64,000 nucleotides of DNA, taken from NCBI RefSeq assembly GCF_030296055.1, contig NZ_AP027370.1, positions 1,848,501 to 1,912,500 of the forward strand, in the 5' to 3' direction. Under the pieces are notes generated by a model. That model worked only from the letters and a program-made list of their open reading frames with translations. It did not search any database and was not told where the DNA came from. A program made the position numbers and the translations under genes. Of the stretch, positions 25,996 through 35,441 are shown in pieces. This stretch comes from Hydrogenimonas cancrithermarum. Its GTDB lineage: Bacteria > Campylobacterota > Campylobacteria > Campylobacterales > Hydrogenimonadaceae. Each line of letters opens with the position of its first letter. The stretch's first letter is position 1.

Positions 25996-27606
25996 CTATC
26001 GTTTTGAACGATTGTCCGTGCAGACAACGACGATTTGAGAAATTCCAAAATGCTCGGACTCCTTTACGATCTTCACCGTATGATGACAGTTTGTATTTTT
26101 CAGAAATTTTTTGTCATATTCTGAAAGTATTATGGGCGTAATACTTTCATTTAGTTTTTTCCCACCAATGAAAGCGGTATCCGGTGAAAGAAGGTATTCA
26201 TGATAGTTTTTGTATCTGCGTTGTACTTCGTCATGAGAAATATCGTGCAATTTATAAAAGAGTGGATGACAGCTGACCCAGTCAGCAGGAAGAATATTTT
26301 TTATAAACCAGTGATCTTCATCGAAAAGCCTGTTTTGTAAAATAGTCGACCATAAATATTCTGGTGTATAGTCGGTAGGAAAATAGATTGCTGTTTCATA
26401 CATGAAGTTTTTTTCTTGCATAAGATTGTTTTTTTCGCGTGCCCAAGCTAAATGTTTTTCGCTATGTATAGTGTTATATATTGGCAAATCAATACAAAAT
26501 ACCACAATTCCAGATGCAAATAATAACTTCAATCGATTAAGTTTTCGTCTTTCAAGAAAAAGCATCGATAGCATTATAAACCAAATCAAAGAGGTGGGAA
26601 TGGTTACTCTCTCGACATTGCGGACCAAAAGAAGAGCGATGAAACTTATGATGAAAAAGAATAAAAGAAATTTTTTTCTCCAAGAAACTTCTCTCTCTAA
26701 AAAGAGTAATATTGAAAAGAACAGCAATAAAGAAATTATTTTGTTGTGATAAACGATACTTGTGACTTTCCTGATGCTTATATGCATTAGATTATCGAAT
26801 AGTATTATATATTTGTTTCCCGCCGCTTCGATGACTTTTTTCGATGGAAGAAGATCTTCGTCCTGAATGACCCAAGTCCGAAGTAAGTGTTTTTCACTTT
26901 CAGTAAGATTTTCGAGGTTGCCCCTGCCATGAAAATCTATAAAATACTGATGTGAATTTCTGAATTCGAGCCAGTTTTGGTACGCTTGATCATAGAACTT
27001 GTTCCACATGAGGTTCATGATGAGTAGACTCCAAAGTATGAAAAGAACCGGTAGCTCTTTTTTACCGAAATTTTCTTTTCGAAAGAAAATGAGATAAGGA
27101 ATGAGCATGATGGGTGCAAGTCCCAGAACGATATTGAACCGAAACAGGCTGGCGGCAACTATAAAAAACCAGAATAGCCTGTGATGATTTTTTATGAGGG
27201 GAATAGCGAGTGCTATGATGGTTATGGTTAAAGTCGTGACAGATACATTTGTAACGAGAAACCTTAAATAGATCAATCCTAAAACAAATAAGAGGAATTT
27301 CAAACTCGCGTTTTTGATACGAACGATATAAAAAGCGTATACAATGGATATAAGAATCAATGTGGAGACCATGCATAAACTGAACCACTGAACAGTCGGA
27401 AAAACTGAATAGAGTTTTGCAAGAAGTGTCGAAAGTGGAAAACTCATAATATAAGTTTCATTGTCGCCATGGAGCAAAAAGTTTTGCAGATAAACGTCGT
27501 CGTTCGTTCCTATATAAGCCTAGTTGAAAAAAATATTTAAAATGATAAAAATTACGTAAGCTGTTATCCAGATGGAAAAAGATTTTTTATCTATGCCATT
27601 CATCAT
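25996..27606 (-). pseudogene. Polytopic membrane protein interrupted by an in-frame amber codon
   Basis: An open frame starts at ATG ATG (27606/27603) after GAGAGG, runs 28 codons (MMNGIDKKSFSIWITAYV...), meets TAG at 27520-27522, and continues open for 508 codons to 25996. The residues after TAG (AYIGTNDDVYLQNFLLHG) align with the intact paralog at 16666 (GTIDDSYLRDFLIHG), and the homology runs on to the C-terminus, so the stop lies inside the conserved first helix/loop. No frameshift is seen. Either the gene is inactivated, or a downstream TTG at 27477 makes a short form lacking the first helix and acidic loop. Confidence 0.8.
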
Positions 27607-27720
27607 ATAACCTCTCAAATTCTGATCAATATCATATAATTAATAGTTAATTGAAAGTATAGTAAATTTGTATGGTTTGAATCAAACGAAAAAAATAAAT
27701 ACCATTTGGGTGAATCAGTT

Positions 27721-28773
27721 TTAACGACATGTGTTCTGCAGATGGTTGAAATAGGAATCGATATTTTTCAAAGTCAGGAGTTTGCCGAAATTTTCTGGAG
27801 TATCATTGCCGTTATAGCCGGAAATACGATGGGCAAGTAATTTGGCCGCCGAAGCGTACAGGTGATGGGCATCGAAAAAATTGTCCAGATTGCACGTGAT
27901 TTCGTTGAGATCCATGAAGTGGTAAAGCTGTCCAAAAACTTCGACACTCTCATGGAGCCATCTTTTGTAGTCATCGATATGCCCTGCCTCGATAATAAAA
28001 GTTTCAAAAAAGGGCTTGGAGACCGGTGTGGTGAAAATGATGAAGCGTGTTTTCGGATATCTTTTTTTCATTCTTTCGAGCATCTCTTTCCATTCGGTTC
28101 TATATCGATATTGGGTGGTTAGATGCACTTTGTACTCGTTGATGTCCTTTTGAATGTGTTGTTGTTTGGTCATACCTGGTACGATGATGTTACAGTGCCT
28201 GACGTTTTTTCGGTCATAGTCACTGATGGTCGGATGAAAGGTTCGTTTGATAGATTCGAACGAATGTTTCAGCGCATCGAAATTTAGAAGAGATTTTAAT
28301 CTGTAAATAGGCTCTATGGTTTTGTCGATATAATTTTCAGGCACTTTTCCCCTGTAAAAACGACTGATGATTACATCGTAGTTTTTTGCACTTCCGAAAA
28401 AATCGATACCGAGTATTATATTTTTAAAAGGTTTTCCCTTGATTTTCATTGCGATGTCGATCCAATGTTCATATTCCCAAGGAAGCATGTTGTCCGCAGC
28501 GTAGTTGAAGACCTTCATCCCTTTGAAGTCGTACTGGTTGACATACGCGGTACGGCTGCTGCCGAGCATGAGTGTATCGTACTGTTCGAGCCCTGTGAAA
28601 TAGATGCGGTTGGTCTTCTGTTGTCGCTCATTGAAGCCGGGTTGATGATTGTTGAATCGGTTGCTGTGCGAAAAACACCATAACGGATCGATATACCAGT
28701 TGAAGATTGTAATCGGTAGGAGAGTTGCGCCGATTAGGAGAAACCAGAGTTTGACCGCTTTACGATAGTTCAT
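27721..28773 (-). CDS. SGNH/AlgX-DltD-like partner of the MBOAT acyltransferase
   Basis: The 350-residue protein has one N-terminal membrane helix (LWFLLIGATLLPITIFNWYI) and a soluble part with LMLGSSRTAYV (catalytic-serine block of the SGNH superfamily) and FFDAHHLYASAAK (DxxH block near the C-terminus). Such proteins follow MBOAT genes in alginate, Dlt and glycan O-acetylation systems and move the acyl group from the membrane enzyme to the polymer. It starts nine bases after the MBOAT stop. Assignment to a named subfamily is not possible by eye. Confidence 0.82.
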   Translation of the reverse strand: MNYRKAVKLWFLLIGATLLPITIFNWYIDPLWCFSHSNRFNNHQPGFNERQQKTNRIYFTGLEQYDTLMLGSSRTAYVNQYDFKGMKVFNYAADNMLPWEYEHWIDIAMKIKGKPFKNIILGIDFFGSAKNYDVIISRFYRGKVPENYIDKTIEPIYRLKSLLNFDALKHSFESIKRTFHPTISDYDRKNVRHCNIIVPGMTKQQHIQKDINEYKVHLTTQYRYRTEWKEMLERMKKRYPKTRFIIFTTPVSKPFFETFIIEAGHIDDYKRWLHESVEVFGQLYHFMDLNEITCNLDNFFDAHHLYASAAKLLAHRISGYNGNDTPENFGKLLTLKNIDSYFNHLQNTCR

Positions 28774-28782
28774 AGCATTTCT

Positions 28783-30240
28783 TTAAAAATTGAAATAGAT
28801 GAATTCTGAAATTTTGTTCATCGATAGAACCGATACGATGAACAAAATGGCCGAATAAAACATTTTCGCATAACTTATATTCGATTCAAATGTCAATTGA
28901 ATGGAGTTTTTTGCAAACAGCACAACGGCAAGCATGACAACCATTTTTAATATCTCTTCGGCCCCTGCGCCTACTGCATCGAGATAAGCTCCGAATTTGA
29001 CACCGAATGAGTTCAGAAAATGAAGTTTTCCCAAGAGTGCTGCCGGTAGAATCAAATCTCCCAAAAACATTCCTTTCAGCACTTTCACCGCATCGTTGAA
29101 ATCTTTGGCGCGGAAAAAAACCCAGGAGATATTGACGAAATTAAACGTGACGAACCAGGCGAGCCAGCGGGGCATCGTAAATGCGAACAGTTGCCAGATA
29201 CGATGTGTGACCAGTGCGATACCGTGTAAAAGGCCCCAGACGACGAATGTCCATCCGGCACCGTGCCAGATGCCGCCGAGAAGAAAAACTATAATGATGT
29301 TGCGGTATGTTTTCAAGGTTCCGGAACGGTTACCTCCAAGTGTAATATAAAGATAATCTCTTAAAAAACGTGTCAGTGTAATGTGCCAACGTCTCCAGAA
29401 ATCTCGAATGTTCAGCGCTTTGTATGGGCTGTAGAAGTTGATCGGGAGTCGGATGTTGAAGAGTAGTGCGGCACCGATGGCCATATCTGTGTACCCGCTG
29501 AAGTCGAAATAGAGTTGTATCGTATATGCCAAAGAGGTAAACCAGGCTTCCAGCATATTGAGAGAATGAGCGATATCGAATCCTCTGTTCGCCCATATGG
29601 CGAAACTGTCGGCGATGATCACTTTTTTGAACAGACCGATGGAAAAGATGAAAAGCCCCAAAACGATATTTTTGTGTCGAATGACCCAGTTATATTTCGA
29701 TGCGAACTGCGGCATCATCTCTTTGTGATGAACGATTGGGCCGGCGATGAGCTGAGGAAAAAATGTTACGAAGAGCGAGTAGTCCAAAAAACTGTAATTT
29801 TTTTTATCGCCTCTATATGCGTCGACAAGATAGGCGATTTGCTGAAAGGTAAAAAAAGAGATTGCCAGTGGCAGTACGATGTGTTGATAGGGCAATGAAA
29901 GATCAAACAAGAGATTGAGATTTTCAAGAAGGAAATCGGTGTATTTGAAGTATCCAAGCAGTGCAAGATTGGCGGTGATTCCAAAGAGAAGCAATGTTTT
30001 TTTTCTCTTTGCGGATATTGGAAAATTTTTGCTTACGAAATTTCCCACCATAAAGTTGAAAAATACGGATATCAGAATGATGATGAGATAGGAAGTTTCC
30101 CACCATGCATAGAAAAAAAGAGAGGTTCCAATAAGGAACGTTTTTGCGGCAAGCGCCAATCTTAGTTTATGCAGATAGAAATAGAGAAAGAAGGATGCCG
30201 GCAGGAAGAGAAAAATATACTCGTAGCTATTAAATAGCAT
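28783..30240 (-). CDS. MBOAT-family O-acyltransferase (AlgI/DltB-like)
   Basis: The 485-residue polytopic protein has the MBOAT landmarks: LPLAISFFTFQQIAYLVD, FFPQLIAGPIVHH, QLYFDFSGYTDMAIG, IRDFWRRWHITLTRFLRDY and the catalytic histidine in LLGGIWHGAGW. It takes an acyl group (usually acetyl) across the membrane for O-acylation of an exported glycan. The SGNH protein downstream is the expected partner. It is the first gene of the minus-strand glycan block; the 228 bases beyond it toward 30468 carry only the leader of the divergent lipoprotein gene. Confidence 0.93.
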   Translation of the reverse strand: MLFNSYEYIFLFLPASFFLYFYLHKLRLALAAKTFLIGTSLFFYAWWETSYLIIILISVFFNFMVGNFVSKNFPISAKRKKTLLLFGITANLALLGYFKYTDFLLENLNLLFDLSLPYQHIVLPLAISFFTFQQIAYLVDAYRGDKKNYSFLDYSLFVTFFPQLIAGPIVHHKEMMPQFASKYNWVIRHKNIVLGLFIFSIGLFKKVIIADSFAIWANRGFDIAHSLNMLEAWFTSLAYTIQLYFDFSGYTDMAIGAALLFNIRLPINFYSPYKALNIRDFWRRWHITLTRFLRDYLYITLGGNRSGTLKTYRNIIIVFLLGGIWHGAGWTFVVWGLLHGIALVTHRIWQLFAFTMPRWLAWFVTFNFVNISWVFFRAKDFNDAVKVLKGMFLGDLILPAALLGKLHFLNSFGVKFGAYLDAVGAGAEEILKMVVMLAVVLFAKNSIQLTFESNISYAKMFYSAILFIVSVLSMNKISEFIYFNF

Positions 30241-30383
30241 GCCCGCGATTGACCTTCATTTTGGAGTGGCTTCTTACTTATTAATATTATATCATAGTTC
30301 CGGATGGGTTATCACTCCTATTTGTCCAATCTGTCGTGAAGAGAAGCCGTTTGATTTGAGCTTGTTAATTAAAATGAATATCT

Positions 30384-30468
30384 CACCGATATACACATGG
30401 ATCGGCTAGAATAACCATCGGATTCCAGTTTGCAGGTTTTGCCTGTCAATCGTTTGGAGGAGACTATC
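30384..30468 (+). promoter_or_regulatory. Conserved leader of DUF1800 cassette A
   Basis: About 85 bases before the ATG match the leader of cassette B (33752-33836) closely, including TCACCGATAT, CATCGGATT, CAGGTTTTGCCTG (a small hairpin) and the ribosome site TTTGGAGGAG. A TAGAAT at 30407-30412 may be the -10. No riboswitch sequence is found between 30241 and this element. Confidence 0.6.
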
Positions 30469-32079
30469 ATGAACAAACGTATATTGAAACTTTTGCTCGT
30501 TGCCTTTGCCGTTATGGCGACGATGGCCGGATGCGGTGAAGGCGGTGATGAGGCTGTAGTCTCTACGGTACCGAGTACACCGATCGTGTCGCGTTCGACA
30601 CCGCTCGAGATGATTGGCGACGAAAGTTTCAATGCGTTGAGTGAAGAGGACAAAATTTATGTCGCGAACAAGCTCTACACGACTTTCTATAAGGGTGTCG
30701 ATCTGGAGACACTGAAGGGAAAGATTGCTTCGGGCCATTTTATTTCCGACTTTTACGCCACGTTACATTCCGACGACGTAGCGCAGCCGGATCTGGACAA
30801 AATAAAAAAAGATGAATACGAGATCGCGGATGGAAAAAGATTTGGTGGTCCTTTGACGGAAAAGTTCAGAAGTATCTACACGGAAATTGCGACGACGCTC
30901 TATTACACGAAACTGAGCAAATCCTACTACGATGCATGGATGGCTTATATACTTGATCAGACCATTCTCTTTTCGCCGGGATGGGAGATCGAGAGTGTGC
31001 ACCCCTTCCCGGAGCTAATATCGAGCAATTACAATAGGTTGAAGGATGGGATTTCCAAGGATATGCCTATCAAGAAGATCGCTTATGCGCACATGGTTTC
31101 TAAAGAGAACTGGGCACGCTTCAGAAGTTCTGAAGACAATGGGCGTGAGATGCTCGAGATATGGCTGTATGACTTCAATGATTTAGATGTTCCTTTGGCG
31201 GCCAAGGCACTGAAAAATTGGAGGTGGGAAGTCCGATATGAGCCGGTTAGCGATATGGCGAGAGATTATGCATATTATCACTTCAACGATACTACCAACG
31301 CTGATGAAAAGAATGCCGAGCCAATAGAGCTACTTGGGACTACTATCACTACTGGCGAAGACTTTTACCACGCTATCGTGAATCATGAGGATTTCATGCA
31401 CGGTGTGGTGCTACGGCTCGTCAATATCTTTTTCCCCGATTATACGGAGGAGAAAAAAGTTAAAATTGTCAACGCTATCATTGAGACAAATCCTACAACT
31501 TTTAGAGATATTTTTGAAGAGATTCTTTTTTCTAAAGAGTATCTCTTCAATTCCAACAGGGTTAAATCTTACGAAGAGATATATATGGGACTCGCCCATA
31601 AACTCGATATAAATCCTGGGTATGAAATTTTTGGCTTTTTTCATCAAACCGGAAGACAGGTTTATGAGGGTGGTTTGGTCGTTTCGAAACAGGAAGCTTT
31701 TACGTACAAGCTTGGAAGAAGTGACAGGGTGCCTTCCGACTCCGACAGTGTTATGAGACTCCATCTCAATATCAGAGATGAGGTTTTCCTAAACAGAAGA
31801 GGTTCGAGAGGATGGAATTATTCAAATCTTCTTTCCAGATATTATAACGACGATACGACACTTAAAGGGTATTTGAACAATATGTTTCTCGATATTGTTG
31901 GAAGAAACATGACTGAGATGGAGGAGAAAAAACTTATAGAAGTTGCTACAAATGCCGGATGTGTAAGTGCCACCGGATTTGACAAATTTCCGATTATGCT
32001 GATGGCGTTCGACTATTTTTCGAGACTGAGTGAAGTTTATGTATACAGGAAAGTAGAAGTGGAAGGAGATGCATCATGA
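30469..32079 (+). CDS. DUF1800-like lipoprotein, cassette A
   Basis: The ATG at 30469 follows GGAGGAG; the frame opens earlier but without a ribosome site. The 536-residue protein starts with a lipoprotein signal ending ATMAGC (cysteine near residue 22). Its middle has RSSEDNGREMLEIWLYDFND then VPLAAKALKNW, which I match to the DUF1800 core (N-x-A-R-E-x-x-E-L-x-T then A-A-R-x-L-x-G-W). The family has no settled biochemical role and often precedes DUF1501 genes, as here (ATGA overlap). Cell location: lipid-anchored in the envelope. The first ~70 codons nearly equal those of cassette B; the rest has diverged. Confidence 0.77.
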   Translation: MNKRILKLLLVAFAVMATMAGCGEGGDEAVVSTVPSTPIVSRSTPLEMIGDESFNALSEEDKIYVANKLYTTFYKGVDLETLKGKIASGHFISDFYATLHSDDVAQPDLDKIKKDEYEIADGKRFGGPLTEKFRSIYTEIATTLYYTKLSKSYYDAWMAYILDQTILFSPGWEIESVHPFPELISSNYNRLKDGISKDMPIKKIAYAHMVSKENWARFRSSEDNGREMLEIWLYDFNDLDVPLAAKALKNWRWEVRYEPVSDMARDYAYYHFNDTTNADEKNAEPIELLGTTITTGEDFYHAIVNHEDFMHGVVLRLVNIFFPDYTEEKKVKIVNAIIETNPTTFRDIFEEILFSKEYLFNSNRVKSYEEIYMGLAHKLDINPGYEIFGFFHQTGRQVYEGGLVVSKQEAFTYKLGRSDRVPSDSDSVMRLHLNIRDEVFLNRRGSRGWNYSNLLSRYYNDDTTLKGYLNNMFLDIVGRNMTEMEEKKLIEVATNAGCVSATGFDKFPIMLMAFDYFSRLSEVYVYRKVEVEGDAS

Positions 32080-33458
32080 GACGAAGAGATTTTATAAAAA
32101 CAACCATCGCAATGGCGGCGGCGACAGCGCTTTTACCCTCTTCTGCAGAGGCCGATGTCGTACCTGTGGATGCAAGCAACCCGCTGCCTATGGATCAGGT
32201 TGTGTTCGATAAAGATATATTCGACAAAAACGATGCTCAAACCATCATAATTTTCCTGAGTGGCGGGATGAGTGATGTTGTGGGAAACGTAAAGCATGTA
32301 TTGGAGGACATAATACCCAACGATATGTCTTTGAAAAAATATCCAGATAAACTCATCTCTCCGACTGATAACGGTTTTTGGAAAGAGGCTGGTGGAGACT
32401 ATTTGGAAGATATGCTCGTTTCAGGTAATCTAAATGTTTTCAGGACCTGTTATAATCCAACTGCTGCTTTAGCTCATGGAATAAACCAAAAAAGATATAT
32501 GAATGGCAATGAAGCAGGTTTCAATTCAGGAATCGTTACAACACTTATGCATGTGTTGAATCGAAACAATGCAGTTTCGAAAGATGCTATTTTGACAAAT
32601 GTCGCTATAAATGGTAGTGATTATCGACTGTTGGAAGATGGTGCAACTCCTACGATGCTGCCAGATTTTTTACGGCCTGCATCTTTCAATAGGAACCTTC
32701 AAAATGTCTATAATTATGCGATGACCTCAGATGGTTTGGTATCGGTGGGAGATACGAGTGCCACTGAAAAACTCAATGCAGCTAATTTCAGTACGGAGTT
32801 GACGGCTCTTTCACAAGAGCATAATTTATATGACGCGCTTAGCGATATTTTCAATCGTCGAGGTGAAATGAGTGATTTCCTCGATGAAATCGTCAATGGT
32901 GATCTACCTGTTCAATATCCTTCAACTGTGGATGGCACAAGGGTGGAAGCGGCAATGCGAATACTGATCAACAATCCTTCTACCAAAATAGTGAGCATGG
33001 TTGGAGGTTACAATGGATGGGATGATCACTCCAATGCTATAGAAAATCATACCAAGCGGGCTTCCCAATTGTTTGAAGCGATAAAAGTTGCGATAGATCA
33101 TGCCGGAGCTGTTGGGAAAGATAGTATCAATATCGTGGTTTTCGGTGATTTCGGACGCAATTTGACGCTCAACAGTGCGGGTGGATGGGATCATGGGAAC
33201 AACCAGGTCCTCTACTGGTTTGGTGGAAAAAAGTTTTTCAATCAGCTTGGCATTGTCGGTGAAACATACCTGGACGAGCATGTCAAGAAATATCGACTAT
33301 ATTCCCATCCGACTGACTCATCCTATCAACTCCGACCTTATTCAATCGCCGCGACGATCTATGCGCTTTACGGTGTGGAAAATCCAGAAGTTCTGACAGG
33401 CGGCGCCGGCATCATCGATCCTGTGGATTACACCGGGAAAACTTTTTTGAGGGGATGA
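32076..33458 (+). CDS. Tat-exported DUF1501-family protein, cassette A
   Basis: The 460-residue protein has a twin-arginine signal (RRRDFIKT then a hydrophobic stretch to about residue 28). DUF1501 landmarks: IIIFLSGGMSDVVGN near the start of the mature part, YNGWDDHSNA and FGDFGRNLTLNS followed by GWDHGNNQV, which place metal/phosphate-binding residues of the alkaline-phosphatase-like superfamily. The substrate is unknown. It is translationally coupled to the DUF1800 gene. Codons are AT-richer than in the cassette B homolog, so the two copies have had different histories. Confidence 0.82.
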   Translation: MRRRDFIKTTIAMAAATALLPSSAEADVVPVDASNPLPMDQVVFDKDIFDKNDAQTIIIFLSGGMSDVVGNVKHVLEDIIPNDMSLKKYPDKLISPTDNGFWKEAGGDYLEDMLVSGNLNVFRTCYNPTAALAHGINQKRYMNGNEAGFNSGIVTTLMHVLNRNNAVSKDAILTNVAINGSDYRLLEDGATPTMLPDFLRPASFNRNLQNVYNYAMTSDGLVSVGDTSATEKLNAANFSTELTALSQEHNLYDALSDIFNRRGEMSDFLDEIVNGDLPVQYPSTVDGTRVEAAMRILINNPSTKIVSMVGGYNGWDDHSNAIENHTKRASQLFEAIKVAIDHAGAVGKDSINIVVFGDFGRNLTLNSAGGWDHGNNQVLYWFGGKKFFNQLGIVGETYLDEHVKKYRLYSHPTDSSYQLRPYSIAATIYALYGVENPEVLTGGAGIIDPVDYTGKTFLRG

Positions 33459-33528
33459 CTCTGTAACTTCGAATTTTCTTTTTTGAGCTTTGATTTTATT
33501 GATTAATGTTTTTTTAAGCTACAGATAA

Positions 33529-33534
33529 TATAAT
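33529..33534 (+). promoter_or_regulatory. -10 element (TATAAT) of the riboswitch transcript
   Basis: TATAAT ends seven bases before the first base of the riboswitch, so transcription would start at or near 33541, exactly where the aptamer begins. No clear -35; the region upstream is T-rich. Confidence 0.65.
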
Positions 33535-33535
33535 T

Positions 33536-33612
33536 AGGTTAGATAAATGCCAAACCTGTTGTGAAGCAGGGACGGAAAGCCACGGGTCTTGTGAAAGATA
33601 GCCGGGTTGCCT
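33536..33612 (+). promoter_or_regulatory. Cyclic-di-GMP-I (GEMM) riboswitch aptamer
   Basis: The core GCCAAACC, a six-pair stem closed by a GTGA tetraloop (CCTGTT/AGCAGG), GGGACGGAAAGCCACGGGTC, a second GTGA-capped stem (GTCTT/AAGAT) and GATAGCCGGGTTGCC follow the GEMM-I consensus in order and spacing. Two positions differ from consensus, G to C in GGCAAACC and C to G in GACGCAAAGCC; as I align them to Vc2 they are the paired bases 21 and 46, so the changes compensate. The bases I align to G20 and A47, which contact the ligand, are kept. It precedes the cassette B lipoprotein gene by about 225 bases. Confidence 0.92.
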
Positions 33613-33679
33613 CTTCTTTACAATGAGAGAAGAGTAAAATTTAGGAAATAGATACTCCTAATCCTTCCCTCTTTACTCT
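33611..33679 (+). promoter_or_regulatory. Possible expression platform with alternative hairpins
   Basis: Hairpin 1 pairs CTCTTCT (33611-33617) with AGAAGAG (33628-33634). Hairpin 2 pairs AGAGTAAA (33631-33638) with TTTACTCT (33672-33679) around an inner TTAGGA/TCCTAA stem. They share AGAG and cannot form together, as expected for a switch. There is no T run after either, so classic intrinsic termination is not evident. The rest of the 378-base gap holds only the leader of cassette B. Confidence 0.45.
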
Positions 33680-33751
33680 CCAAGTTTGACATAATCTGAA
33701 TGTTGTTTTCATAAATAGAAGTGAAAAGTTTGTTAATGAAAATGAATTTTT

Positions 33752-33836
33752 CACCGATATGCGGATAGATGTACTATACTAGCCGTCGGATTTTAACCAA
33801 CAGGTTTTGCCTGTCAATCGTTTGGAGGAGACTATC
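33752..33836 (+). promoter_or_regulatory. Conserved leader of DUF1800 cassette B
   Basis: Matches the cassette A leader, including the CAGGTTTTGCCTG hairpin and TTTGGAGGAG ribosome site. TATACT at 33775-33780 could be a second, riboswitch-independent -10. Confidence 0.6.
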
Positions 33837-35441
33837 ATGAACAAACGTATATTAAAACTTTTACTCGTTGCCTTCGCCGTTATGGCGACGATGAGTGGAT
33901 GCGGAGGAAGCGGTAGTGAAGAGGCTGTAGTCTCTACGGTACCGAGTACGCCGATCGTGTCGCGTTCGACACCGCTCGAGATGATCGATGACGAAAGCTT
34001 CAATGCACTGAGTGAAGAGAACAAAGTTTATGTGGCGAAGAAACTTTATGGAACACTCTTCAAAGGGGTCGATATCGGCACCCTCGAAGAAGAGATCTCT
34101 ACGGGAAAGTTTATTTCGAATTTTCATACGAGACTCTACAGTAAAGTTGCACAACCCGATGCGGACAAGATACTGGTCGATACATCGGGCCCTATGGATG
34201 ACGAGCTTCGTCGTGGCGATTCGATACCCGCCAAAGAGGCCTTGATCATGAGAGAGATCGACTCGAGGCTCTATTTTACGAGACTCGGCGACGAGTATTA
34301 CGGTGACTGGATCGCTTATACGCTCAACCAGACGATCATGTTCTCACCCGCATGGGAAGTGGAGAGTGTTTACAAATTTCCCGAACTGATCGCCAGCAAC
34401 TTCGACCGGCTCCGTGCGAGAATCAACGCGGACGTTTCGATCAAAGATATCGTGAAAGAGCATATGATGTCGGTAGAGAACTGGTCCAGGTTCAGAAGCC
34501 CTGAAGACAATGGCCGTGAAATGCTCGAAATTTGGCTCTACGACTTCAACGACAACGACGTCCCGCTCGCCGCGAGAGTGTTGAAGAACTGGCGCTTTCT
34601 CAACCATGACGGTTATTCGCATACCTACTCTTTCATCGATGGTGTAGGCGACGAGGAGAACAACGAAACGGTCGTCATTCTCGGACACGAGCTGCGGACG
34701 GGAGAAGATTTCTTTTCGATGATCGTGAATCATGAAAATTTCCTCTATACAGTCGTCAACCGCCTGGTCGGGCGCTTCTTCCCCACTTTCGACGAGAGTG
34801 AAAAAGAGTCGATTACGCAGAAGATTCTCGCCTCAGACCCAAAAACGTTCAAAGATGTATTCGACCAGATTCTCTTTTCCAAAACCTATCTGTTCGAATC
34901 CGACAGAGTGAAAAGCCTGGAAGAGACCGCATTCGGGTTGATGCATACGGCCGGTTACAATGCCCAGTACAAGACATTCGTTACGACATATCAGCGTGCG
35001 CTCACCGCCGCCAATCAACGCTCGATGACCTATAAACTCGGGCGCGAAGACAAGGTGCCGGTCGATACCGTCAGCATGGCGGAGTATTACAAATATATCC
35101 GCGAGTACATCGTGCTTAACCGTGACGAGTCCGCCAATTATTCAGGAGACGATGGGATCGATCTCGGTGCCATCTCCGAACGATACGACGCATCGGATAT
35201 GCGGAGCTATCTGAATGGAATCTTCCTCGACTTTCTCGGAAGGGAGCCGACGGATCGGGAGTTTACCCTCCTTTCGGAATATTTCGAAAACAAGGTGACC
35301 TATCAGGACAAGCGGTTGGGAGATTTGAACGAGCCTACGAGCAGAGCCTACATCGTCATGATCACGCTGGACTATATAACCCGTCTTAGCGAGTTCTATC
35401 AGTACAGAAAAATCACGGATACCGAAGGGGGTGTGCAATGA
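33837..35441 (+). CDS. DUF1800-like lipoprotein, cassette B (downstream of the GEMM riboswitch)
   Basis: 534 residues, starting at the ATG at 33837 behind GGAGGAG. The signal peptide ends ATMSGC (lipobox cysteine near residue 22), followed by a Gly/Ser/Glu linker. The DUF1800 core is RSPEDNGREMLEIWLYDFND with VPLAARVLKNW. It is a paralog of cassette A: nearly identical for the first ~200 coding bases and the leader, then clearly diverged, with GC-richer codons. Expression probably responds to cyclic di-GMP through the riboswitch starting at 33536, unless the proximal TATACT promoter dominates. The molecular function is unknown. Confidence 0.78.
   Translation: MNKRILKLLLVAFAVMATMSGCGGSGSEEAVVSTVPSTPIVSRSTPLEMIDDESFNALSEENKVYVAKKLYGTLFKGVDIGTLEEEISTGKFISNFHTRLYSKVAQPDADKILVDTSGPMDDELRRGDSIPAKEALIMREIDSRLYFTRLGDEYYGDWIAYTLNQTIMFSPAWEVESVYKFPELIASNFDRLRARINADVSIKDIVKEHMMSVENWSRFRSPEDNGREMLEIWLYDFNDNDVPLAARVLKNWRFLNHDGYSHTYSFIDGVGDEENNETVVILGHELRTGEDFFSMIVNHENFLYTVVNRLVGRFFPTFDESEKESITQKILASDPKTFKDVFDQILFSKTYLFESDRVKSLEETAFGLMHTAGYNAQYKTFVTTYQRALTAANQRSMTYKLGREDKVPVDTVSMAEYYKYIREYIVLNRDESANYSGDDGIDLGAISERYDASDMRSYLNGIFLDFLGREPTDREFTLLSEYFENKVTYQDKRLGDLNEPTSRAYIVMITLDYITRLSEFYQYRKITDTEGGVQ

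Noticed and set aside
25012-30240. A complete dTDP-rhamnose pathway
   Set aside because: rmlA and rmlB are present but neither rmlC nor rmlD is found; WecE and WecD redirect the intermediate to an amino sugar.
30241-30468. A second GEMM riboswitch upstream of cassette A
   Set aside because: The leader is similar to cassette B only in the last ~85 bases; no GCAAACC or GGGACG-AAAGCC elements are found on the plus strand.
33536-33612. Alternative reading of the GEMM element as a tRNA-like or cobalamin element
   Set aside because: No acceptor or T-loop pairing and no B12-box; the element order fits GEMM-I without gaps.
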